Below, piece by piece: positions 57,709 to 64,000 of a stretch of 64,000 bases of DNA. This stretch comes from JBBWZH01 sp035544115 (GTDB lineage Bacteria; Actinomycetota; Actinomycetes; Mycobacteriales; CADCTP01): assembly GCA_963714145.1 (NCBI GenBank), contig OY970235.1:9858001-9922000 (forward strand), read 5' to 3'. The notes beneath the pieces were generated by a model, which saw only the letters and a list, made by a program, of their open reading frames with translations, did not search any database and had not been told where the DNA came from. The position numbers and the translations under genes are program-made. The first letter of the stretch is position 1; every line of letters starts with the position of its first letter.

Positions 57709-59172
57709 ATGCCCATGCCGCAGTCCCGGAGGGTGCTGTCGGTGACGACCGCGCTGGCCCTCGCCACCGGCGCAGCAGCAGTGCCGACGTCCGCGCATGC
57801 CGCCGCCGCCGGCTGCTCCGTGTCCTATTCCGTGCAATCCGAGTGGACCGGTCAGTTCCAGGCCAACGTCAGCGTGACCAACCTCGGTGACCCGGTCACC
57901 AGTTGGACCCTGACCTGGTCGTTCCCCGGCGGCCAGCAGGTCAGCCAGAGCTGGGGTGGTGTCGTCACGCAGAGCGGCACCGCCGTCACCGCGAAGAACG
58001 CGCCGTGGAACGGCATCCTCGGCACCAACGGGAGTGCCACCGTCGGGTTCATCGCGTCCAGGGTCGGGCCGGGCAACCCGATCCCGCTCTCGTTCGCGCT
58101 GAACGGCACCGCCTGCACCGGCGGACCGACACCGCCGCCGCCACCGCCGCCGGACGCCCTGAGCAAGGTGCAGACCGTCGGCCGGGTCCGGACCGACGGG
58201 ACCTTCCTGCAGTACACCTGGCCGGGGACCTACTTCGAGGGCCGCTTCCACGGCACCGGGGTCGGCATCGCGCTCAACGACTTCAACAACGACTACGACG
58301 TCCAGATCGACGGCGCCACCGTGGCCAAGCTGGTGACGCCGGGCCAGACCACCTACTGGGTCAGCAACCTCAGCAACGCCGACCACAGCGTGCGGCTGGT
58401 CAAACGGACCGAGATCCCCTGGGCGGCCGGTCAGTTCGGCGGCTTCATCGCCGCGCCGGGCGGCACGATCCTGGCCAGGCCGGCCGCGCGGGCACGGCAG
58501 ATCGAGTTCATCGGCGACTCGTTCACCGCCGGCTACGGCAACGTCTCCGGCCAGCGCGACTGCGCCGGCATCGGCGGGGTCGACCGGAACAGCGACGCCG
58601 ACCTGACCTTCGGCGCCCGCACCGCCAAGAGCCTGAGCGCCGACTACCAGATCATCGCGCAGTCCGGCCTCGGCATGGTCCGCAACTACGCCGGCAGCAA
58701 CCCGACCTTCAACTTCCGCACCTACTACGACCGGGCCCTGCAGAACGTCGACGGTGACGTCTGGGCGAAGCCGGCGAGCTGGGCGCCGCAGCTCGTGGTG
58801 GTCGGGCTGGGCATCAACGACTTCTCCACCTCGCTCAACGCGAACGAGCAGTGGCCGACGACCGCCAGCCTGGTGGCCGCGTACACGGCCGCGTACCAGG
58901 GCTTCATCGACAAGCTGCGCACCCGGTACGGCCGCAACACGGTCATCGTGGTGAGCGCGACCCTGCTGTCGAACACGACCCTGTTCGCCGACACCGCGCG
59001 GCAGATCGTCGCCGCCCGCAACAGCCAGGGCGACAACCGGGTGGCCTTCTGGTACTACGACGACCCGAGCCTCGACCGGCTCGGCTGCGACTTCCACCCG
59101 TCCGTGCACGACGACAACATCATCTCCGGCCTGCTCAACACCTTCATCGCCACCCTTCCACTCACCTGGTAG
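57709..59172 (+). CDS. Secreted CBM2-CE2 (SGNH) carbohydrate esterase
   Basis: A 487-residue protein from ATG 57709 (GAGGGAG upstream; ATG 57715 also possible). The signal SRRVLSVTTALALATGAAAV ends near AHA. CBM2 follows (CSVSYSVQSEWTGQFQANVS to NGTACTG), then a Pro-rich linker. A jelly-roll (GTFLQYTWPGTYFEGRFHGT) and an SGNH hydrolase domain make up the CE2 architecture. The nucleophile is Ser271 in IEFIGDSFTAGYGN, then LVVVGLGINDFSTSLN (GxND) and the catalytic His region DFHPSVHDDN near the end. CE2 enzymes deacetylate xylan or glucomannan. The tandem arrangement with the CBM2-GH5 gene indicates a plant-cell-wall secretome pair, though a terminator lies between them. Confidence 0.9.
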   Translation: MPMPQSRRVLSVTTALALATGAAAVPTSAHAAAAGCSVSYSVQSEWTGQFQANVSVTNLGDPVTSWTLTWSFPGGQQVSQSWGGVVTQSGTAVTAKNAPWNGILGTNGSATVGFIASRVGPGNPIPLSFALNGTACTGGPTPPPPPPPDALSKVQTVGRVRTDGTFLQYTWPGTYFEGRFHGTGVGIALNDFNNDYDVQIDGATVAKLVTPGQTTYWVSNLSNADHSVRLVKRTEIPWAAGQFGGFIAAPGGTILARPAARARQIEFIGDSFTAGYGNVSGQRDCAGIGGVDRNSDADLTFGARTAKSLSADYQIIAQSGLGMVRNYAGSNPTFNFRTYYDRALQNVDGDVWAKPASWAPQLVVVGLGINDFSTSLNANEQWPTTASLVAAYTAAYQGFIDKLRTRYGRNTVIVVSATLLSNTTLFADTARQIVAARNSQGDNRVAFWYYDDPSLDRLGCDFHPSVHDDNIISGLLNTFIATLPLTW

Positions 59173-59193
59173 CCGCGGAGCCGGTCCGGTTGT

Positions 59194-59219
59194 GCCCGGG
59201 GCGGTCCGCCGTCCCGGGC
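59194..59219 (+). terminator. Hairpin after the CE2 gene
   Basis: GCCCGGG (59194-59200) and CCCGGGC (59213-59219) form a 7-bp stem around GCGGTCCGCCGT, 21 bases after the stop. The loop itself can form a small inner stem. Confidence 0.5.
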
Positions 59220-59286
59220 CGCCGGGCCGGTCCGTGCCGTTCATCGTCGGCTACGGAGAGATACCGCGGGCGCCGACGTCAGGGCC

Positions 59287-59320
59287 GTTTCAGCCGGCTT
59301 TCAGCCGGTCGGCCTAGGCT
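59287..59320 (+). promoter_or_regulatory. Two 11-bp direct repeats before a -10-like box
   Basis: GTTTCAGCCGG (59287-59297) and CTTTCAGCCGG (59298-59308) are adjacent 11-bp repeats; TAGGCT (59315-59320) follows seven bases later. Direct repeats at 11-bp pitch next to -10 are the format of OmpR/PhoB-type activator sites. They lie about 130 bases before the surface-protein gene. Confidence 0.45.
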
Positions 59321-59451
59321 CCGTACGGTCAGCTAACTGTCTGTGAGCCGGGCGGGCCGAACGAGGGTCCAGCGGGCGGGGCCAGCAGTGGGCTGCGGTA
59401 GCCGCCGGTCAACGGGCCGGCCGGGTGAGCAGAGAACCGGAGGGTGTGCTG

Positions 59452-62043
59452 GTGAGCGCGTCGCTGGGTCGGATGTGGCGGCGGGCCGATCTCGGCCGGG
59501 TCCTGTCCGGTGGGGTCGCCGCGGTCGTGGTGCTGCCGCTGGCGCTGGTGCTGTCCCGGGCCGACGGCCTGCCGGCGACGCGCACGGTGCTGTCCGGTGG
59601 CGGGGCCTGGCTGGCGTCACCGGCGCAGGGCGCGGTCACGCTGATCGACGGGGCGTCCGAGCAGGTGGTGGGCGCGGTACAGGCGCCGGGTCACCGGCCC
59701 GGGGCGGATCTGTCGGTCGTCCAGGCCGGGTCGTCGGCGTACCTGGTCAGCTCGGCGGCGGGCACGGTGGCCCGGGTGGACGGCGGTACCTACGAGGTGT
59801 CGGCGCCGGTGCAGTTCGGCCAGGGCGGCTCCGGCGGGGCGCTGCAGGTCTACGCCGGCAAGTCGGCCACGTTCGTGGTGGACGGCCAGCGCCGGACGGC
59901 TTCGGTGGTCGATCCGCAGTCGCTGCGGGTGCGGCAGCGGTTGGCGCTCGCGGCCCAGCCCGGTCCGGGGCAGTCGGTCGTGGACGAGGCCGGCCGGCTG
60001 TGGGTGGTCGACGCCAACGGCCTGGCCTGGTTCGACTCCGCCGGCAAGCACGTGCGGCCGGACGTCGGCGGTGCCGGCATGCGGCTGGTGCTGGTGGCCG
60101 GCCGGCCGGTGCTGGTCGACCGGTCGCGGGTGGGGGAGCTGAACAACGACGGCCGGGTCAAGTCCTGGTCCTGCCTGGAGCTGCCGGAGGGCGGGCAGGC
60201 CGAACTGCTCGGCTCGGCCACGCTCGGCCGGGTGCTGGCCGCGATCCCGGCCACCGGCACGCTGGTCGTCGCCGGTGACGGCGGCGAGGACTGCGGGCAG
60301 ACGGTGGACGTCGGCCGGCCCGGCGACAGCTTCGGCCCGCTGGTCGAGTCGGGCGGGTTCGTCTTCGTCCCGAACCGCACCAGCGGCCGGACCGCCGTGG
60401 TGCAGCTGTCGTCCCGGCAGGTGGTCGCGAACCTCGATGTGGTCAAGGCCGGCGCTCGCCTGGAGCTGGTGGCGAAGGACGGGCTGGTCTTCTACAACGA
60501 CCTCGACGGCGACCGGGCCGGGGTGATCCGGTTCGACGGCGGCCGGTGGCGGCTGGGCCAGTCGCTGCGGAAGTTCGCGGCCGGGACGTCGAACACCAAG
60601 ATCCTCACGCCGGGCGGCAACAACCGCCCGAAGCAGCCGAAGCAGAACGCACCGCAGAAGCCGGGGCAGCCGCCGCAGCAGCCCCAGCAGCAGCCGGACA
60701 ACCCGGGCGGGACCCCGCCGCCCGACGGCTCGGCCGGTGACCCGGCCGGACCGAACCCGCCCGGTGGGCCCGACAACCCGCCGCCGCCGGCCGATCAACC
60801 GGATGGCGGGCCGTCACCGACGTCGCCGCCACCTCCGCCACCGCAGGAGCCGGGCGCCCCGCCGACGGCCGCGCTGACCGTGCAGGTGGTCGGCGCCGGC
60901 TCGGTGACCGCGGCGAGCCCCGCCCCGACCAACGTGGCCACCGCCGGCACCCAGTGTGTCGCCGACGCCACCTGCGTCTGGGAGTACCCGGTCGGGACGA
61001 CCGCGGTGCTGCAGATCCCGACCGCGCCCAGCCCGGACGTCCTGCTGGGTCCGCTGACCGGCTGCACCACCCAGAACGTCACCGCCGACAGCGTCGCCTG
61101 CAGCGTGTTGATCAACGGTGCCGCGAACGTCACGGCCACGTTCGTGCCCAAGCCGCCGGTGCAGGTGACGCTGACGCTCGCGGTGACCGGGGCCGGCTCG
61201 GTCACCGCGAGCCCGGCCGGCGGCGCGCCGGTGACCTGCCCGGCGGCCTGCACGCTCACGGTCGTGGCCGGCACCGCCGTGGAACTGGCCGCGAGCCCGG
61301 GCGGCGGCAGCTACCTGTCCGACTGGGGGTCGGCCGGTTGCTCGCCCTCCGCCTCGACCTGCGGGGTGACGATGGCCGAGGACCGCGCGGTGACGGTGAC
61401 CTTCGCTCCGTTCCTCGACCTCACGGTCCGGACCGGCGGCAACGGCGCCGGGTCCGTCTCCGGCCCGGGCCTGGCCTGTGGCGGCGGGACCTGCACCGGT
61501 AGCTACCGGGCCGGCGATGTGGTGGTGCTCAGCGCGACCACCGGGGCCCGGTCGTCGTTCGACGGCTGGACCGGCTGCCCCGCGCCGTCCGGGACGACGT
61601 GCTCGGTGACGATGGCCGCGAACACCGCGGTCACGGCGACGTTCTCGCTGCTGCCGGACACGACGGCGCCGACCCTGGAGGTGAGCGGCGGCGGCCAGAC
61701 GGCGACGCTGACCACGGGCGCCAGCGTGAACCGCAGCGGCGCCGCGACGGTGATCGACATCTTCGTGACGGCCACCGACCCGGAGAGCGCGGTCACCCAC
61801 ATCGAACTGCAGAACAACTTCCAGGACGACTGCAGCGCCAACGGGGAGACCCGGCACGACCCGGCCCGGTTCGACAGCGCCAGCTCGAACTCCGGATCGT
61901 TGACCTACGTGCTGGACATGGCGACCCTCGCCTGTGGCAGCCAGCACCTCTCCCAGGGCGGCTTCGCGATCACCGTGCGGGCCACCAGCGCGGGCGGCAC
62001 GTCGGCCTTCACCCAGGCCTTCGTCGTCCACTACACGGATTAG
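59452..62043 (+). CDS. Large membrane-anchored surface protein: propeller-like domain, Pro-rich stalk, InlB-like repeats
   Basis: About 863 residues; GTG 59452 has GGAGG seven bases upstream (GTG 59425 is alternative). An N-terminal signal anchor (RVLSGGVAAVVVLPLALVLS) is followed by about 330 residues of repeated beta units of WLASPAQGAVTLIDGASEQV, LRVRQRLALAAQPGPGQSVV type, suggesting a beta-propeller. A Pro/Gln/Asn-rich stalk follows (KQPKQNAPQKPGQPPQQPQQ). Then come three InlB-B-like/bacterial-repeat domains, each with G-x-G-S-V, paired Cys and a VTMA-x-(D/N)-x-AVT-x-TF end, and a final Ig-like domain ending DTTAPTLEVS to FVVHYTD. It is exported and cell-associated. The role is unknown; adhesion or envelope function is inferred from architecture. 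Confidence 0.8.
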   Translation: MSASLGRMWRRADLGRVLSGGVAAVVVLPLALVLSRADGLPATRTVLSGGGAWLASPAQGAVTLIDGASEQVVGAVQAPGHRPGADLSVVQAGSSAYLVSSAAGTVARVDGGTYEVSAPVQFGQGGSGGALQVYAGKSATFVVDGQRRTASVVDPQSLRVRQRLALAAQPGPGQSVVDEAGRLWVVDANGLAWFDSAGKHVRPDVGGAGMRLVLVAGRPVLVDRSRVGELNNDGRVKSWSCLELPEGGQAELLGSATLGRVLAAIPATGTLVVAGDGGEDCGQTVDVGRPGDSFGPLVESGGFVFVPNRTSGRTAVVQLSSRQVVANLDVVKAGARLELVAKDGLVFYNDLDGDRAGVIRFDGGRWRLGQSLRKFAAGTSNTKILTPGGNNRPKQPKQNAPQKPGQPPQQPQQQPDNPGGTPPPDGSAGDPAGPNPPGGPDNPPPPADQPDGGPSPTSPPPPPPQEPGAPPTAALTVQVVGAGSVTAASPAPTNVATAGTQCVADATCVWEYPVGTTAVLQIPTAPSPDVLLGPLTGCTTQNVTADSVACSVLINGAANVTATFVPKPPVQVTLTLAVTGAGSVTASPAGGAPVTCPAACTLTVVAGTAVELAASPGGGSYLSDWGSAGCSPSASTCGVTMAEDRAVTVTFAPFLDLTVRTGGNGAGSVSGPGLACGGGTCTGSYRAGDVVVLSATTGARSSFDGWTGCPAPSGTTCSVTMAANTAVTATFSLLPDTTAPTLEVSGGGQTATLTTGASVNRSGAATVIDIFVTATDPESAVTHIELQNNFQDDCSANGETRHDPARFDSASSNSGSLTYVLDMATLACGSQHLSQGGFAITVRATSAGGTSAFTQAFVVHYTD

Positions 62044-62063
62044 GACGCGGCCCGCCCTTCAGC

Positions 62064-62105
62064 CGGCCGAAGGCGCGCCCCCAGCCGGGAGCGCGCCTTC
62101 GGCCG
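62064..62105 (+). terminator. Perfect 15-bp hairpin terminator
   Basis: CGGCCGAAGGCGCGC (62064-62078) is exactly complementary to GCGCGCCTTCGGCCG (62091-62105), with a 12-base loop, 20 bases after the surface-protein stop. Confidence 0.85.
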
Positions 62106-62232
62106 TCGTGGACGCATCGGACCGGGTGCGGCCGCTCCGCCGCGCCCAGCACCGGCCGGCCCGCCGACAGCGCCGTGCGCAGCGTGACGGATACCCCGCG
62201 GGAGCTACCCGGTAGCGGGGCACACTGGGGGC

Positions 62233-63014
62233 GTGGACGTCGAGGAGTCACGGCCGGTGCAGGATGTGTCCGTCGCCGGCTGGGTCGCCGGCCGGCTGAG
62301 CGGCTTCGGCAGCGGCCGGGTCGACTCGGTCGTCCGGCCGGCTTCGCCAGCTACGCGCGGATCCTGCATCCGGTGCCCGGCCCGGACGGGCAGCCGACCA
62401 CGTGGGCGGCGGTGTGCGCCGCGCACGGTGCGACGGCGCACCCGCTGATGCAGTGGAACTCGATCGCCGGCGTCGTCGACGTGACCGACCACGGGTTCAC
62501 CACCCGGACGATGCGCTGGCCCGGCGGGCCGCCGGAGGAAGGCAACCTCTGCGCGCCGGCCCTGCCGGCCCTGCTCACCGTGCTGGCCGCGCAGACCAGC
62601 GGGGTGGACCTCTGCCTGTTCGCCTTGTGGGAGGGCTACGGGCAGGTCTGGACGGGGGCCTGGCCGCGCCCGGCCCGGTTCGAGCCCGGGCACGAGCCGG
62701 TGCCCGCCGCCGAGGTCATCCTGGCCGGCCCGCGGCTGCACCACCCGTCTCGCGACTACCTGCTGTTCGCCGGCCCGTTGCCGGCCGCGGCGGGCATCGG
62801 ACACCGGTGGGATCCGCACTGGACGCAGTCACCCAACCTGTTCTGGCCCGCCGACCAGAGCTGGTGCGTGGCCAGCGAAATCGACTTCGACTCGACCCTG
62901 ATCGGCGGCACCGCCGCGCTGGTCGACGCGGTCCTCGCCGAACCGGCACTGGAAGCATGGCGGGTCGACCCGGGCGACTCGCTGGCCCACAACGCCGACA
63001 CCATCAACACCTGA
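62233..63014 (+). pseudogene. Conserved actinobacterial hypothetical protein with one-base deletion
   Basis: About 260 residues from GTG 62233. The first 33 residues (VDVEESRPVQDVSVAGWVAG, RLSGFGSGRVDSV) are in one frame. Near 62332-62336 a base is missing (CGTCCGG where CGTCCCGG fits), after which the conserved part continues in the next frame as AGFASYARILHPVPGPDGQP. The rest (TTWAAVCAAHGATAHPLMQW, VDLCLFALWEGYGQVWTGAW, DYLLFAGPLPAAAGIGHRWD, PNLFWPADQSWCVASEIDFD) is intact to the stop. The protein is soluble, with conserved Trp and Asp residues, from a family I associate with actinomycetes but cannot assign a function. Sequencing error in a C run is the simplest explanation. Confidence 0.75.
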
Positions 63015-63048
63015 ACCACGCCGGCCGGCGCCCACCGCCCGGGCCGGG

Positions 63049-64000
63049 TCAGCGCAGCCAGCTGCGGGGTTGGCGGCGGGTGGCCTTGCGCCAGGTGCGG
63101 GGGAGGGCGGCGTCCAGTTGGTCGGCGATGGCGGCCTGGCGGGCGTGCAGCAGCCCGTAGCTGAAGGTGTTCTCGCCGGCCGCGTAGGCGGCGAGCGCGG
63201 TGGTGTGCAGCAGCTCGCGGATGACCACCGAGTCGTGGTGGTCGCCGAGGAGCTCCTGCACCGACTCCATCGCGCCGGCCAGCTTGATCGCGCGCCGGCC
63301 GCCGACCGGGACAGCGGCTTCGGCCGCGTAGCGGGCCCGCTTGGCGGTCTTGCGGGCCTCGTGCAGGGCGGTGTCCCGGTCCAGCGCCCCGGGCAGCGGC
63401 GGGCCGGTACGGGTGGGCGGCGCGGCGTCCGCGGCGGCCATCAGCCGGTCGACCCGGCGGACCGCCTTGCCGACCCGGCGGGGCACCTCGGCGCTGGCCG
63501 GGCGGGTGCCGCGGTCGGCCGGCGGCGCGGCCAGCAGCGCGTCCAGATCGTCCAGCAGGCGCGCGTACCGCTCGCCGCTGAGCGTGGCCAGCAGGGTCTC
63601 CCGGTGCCCGGCGACGCTGGCCCGCAGCTGGCCGGTGAGCCGGGCGGTGACCGGGCCCAGGATCAGCTCCGGCGGCTCGGCGTGCACCGCCGCGGCCAGC
63701 CGCGCGGCCATCACCTCGGCGTCCCGGACGCGGCCCAGTTCGTCGGCCAGCCAGCCCAGCTCGGCCCGGATCGCGTCGGCGGCGGTCCCGTCCAGCAGCG
63801 GGCGGAAGGTCTTCAGCGTGCTGCGCAGCCGCCGGGTGGCGACCCGCATCTTGTGCACCGAGTCCGGCACGTCGCGGCGGACGGCCGGGTCGGCGCCGAT
63901 CAGCGCGTCCCGTTGCTCCCGCAGGTAGCCGCCGACCAGGGCGGCGGCGGTACCCGGGCCGGCCGGGTCGGGGGCGCGTTCGGGCAGCCGTGAGCCCAGT
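63049..64000 (-). CDS. CHAD-domain protein (N-terminus beyond window)
   Basis: The frame is open to the right edge, giving at least 317 residues. The CHAD pattern is clear: YLREQRDALIGADPAVRRDV, then PDSVHKMRVATRRLRSTLKT (the conserved H-x-x-R-V-x-x-R-R-x-R motif), LGWLADELGRVRDAEVMAAR, and the second half LHEARKTAKRARYAAEAAVP and MESVQELLGDHHDSVVIREL. CHAD helical bundles have conserved His/Arg/Lys and bind polyphosphate; they often follow a CYTH phosphohydrolase domain, which would lie outside the window. The GTG at 63870 is internal to the domain and is not the real start. Location is expected to be cytoplasmic, on polyphosphate granules. Confidence 0.92.
   Translation of the reverse strand, partial: LGSRLPERAPDPAGPGTAAALVGGYLREQRDALIGADPAVRRDVPDSVHKMRVATRRLRSTLKTFRPLLDGTAADAIRAELGWLADELGRVRDAEVMAARLAAAVHAEPPELILGPVTARLTGQLRASVAGHRETLLATLSGERYARLLDDLDALLAAPPADRGTRPASAEVPRRVGKAVRRVDRLMAAADAAPPTRTGPPLPGALDRDTALHEARKTAKRARYAAEAAVPVGGRRAIKLAGAMESVQELLGDHHDSVVIRELLHTTALAAYAAGENTFSYGLLHARQAAIADQLDAALPRTWRKATRRQPRSWLR

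Noticed and set aside
63049..63870. CHAD gene starting at GTG 63870
   Set aside because: The conserved CHAD helix (GYLREQRDALIGADPAVRRD) continues upstream to the window edge, so this GTG is internal.
1..64000. Mobile elements, tRNA/rRNA genes, origin of replication
   Set aside because: I found no transposase, integrase, tRNA-like cloverleaf in the gaps, or DnaA-box cluster. The gaps are short and GC-rich.

Overview
This window is chromosomal DNA from a very high-GC Gram-positive actinomycete. The signs are strong G/C bias at third codon positions, many GTG starts, ATGA/GTGA gene overlaps, Tat and lipoprotein signals, and SARP, ECF-sigma, ROK and FCD-GntR regulators. CBM2-linked secreted glycoside hydrolases, DUF6529 and the CsoR copper system suggest a soil Micromonosporaceae-type organism (Actinoplanes, Micromonospora or Dactylosporangium relatives); that placement is inference. 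I found no rRNA, tRNA, CRISPR array, transposase, integrase or origin. About 50 protein genes are supported.

Layout. 1-7.4 kb: a truncated secreted GH27 alpha-galactosidase behind a LacI-type operator, then single housekeeping or accessory genes (saccharopine-dehydrogenase-like enzyme, RibD-type reductase, nucleotidyltransferase, GNAT, MmcQ/YjbR, methyltransferase, SRPBCC). 7.6-11.7 kb: a module of a secreted protein, a DUF6529 membrane protein, an ECF sigma factor with a collagen-like tail and a membrane anti-sigma factor. 11.7-17 kb: DUF1905/YdeI, FG-GAP, ankyrin and TAP-like hydrolase genes. 17-19.3 kb: an ArsR regulator and an MFS exporter separated by a perfect 108-bp tandem duplication. 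19.3-26 kb: a metal island with a MerR regulator, a divergent Cys-Cys protein, and csoR-copZ-copA plus a second P1B ATPase with a His-rich N-terminus, all flanked by CsoR-like operators. 26.2-32.3 kb: GH43 with a LamG domain inside the catalytic propeller, a SARP/NB-ARC regulator and a SnoaL-like secreted protein.

32.4-46.6 kb is one glycan-use locus. GH2 beta-galactosidase, GH38 alpha-mannosidase, GH4 glycosidase and a DeoR regulator lie on the minus strand. A PfkB kinase, an ABC sugar importer and a GH29 alpha-fucosidase lie on the plus strand. The two arms diverge from a perfect 18-bp inverted repeat, and the enzyme set suggests fucosylated, N-glycan-like oligosaccharides. 46.7-53.6 kb: an ArsR regulator, a lipoprotein, a P450, and a divergent operon resembling the lower gallate/protocatechuate 4,5-cleavage pathway (GalB-, GalC- and GalD-like enzymes plus a dehydrogenase), with an FCD-GntR regulator that shares an operator sequence. 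53.6-64 kb: a ROK regulator, an orphan response regulator, secreted CBM2-GH5 cellulase and CBM2-CE2 esterase, a large surface protein with InlB-like repeats, a frameshifted conserved gene and a truncated CHAD protein.

Two cross-cutting observations matter. A 13-bp palindromic word, GTCC(AC/GA)W(GT/TC)GGAC, recurs in all reading frames and between genes, mainly at 18-45 kb. Several otherwise well-conserved genes (GH38, sugar-binding protein, permease, GH5 and the 62-kb gene) carry single-base indels, which look more like assembly errors than gene decay but need read-level checking.
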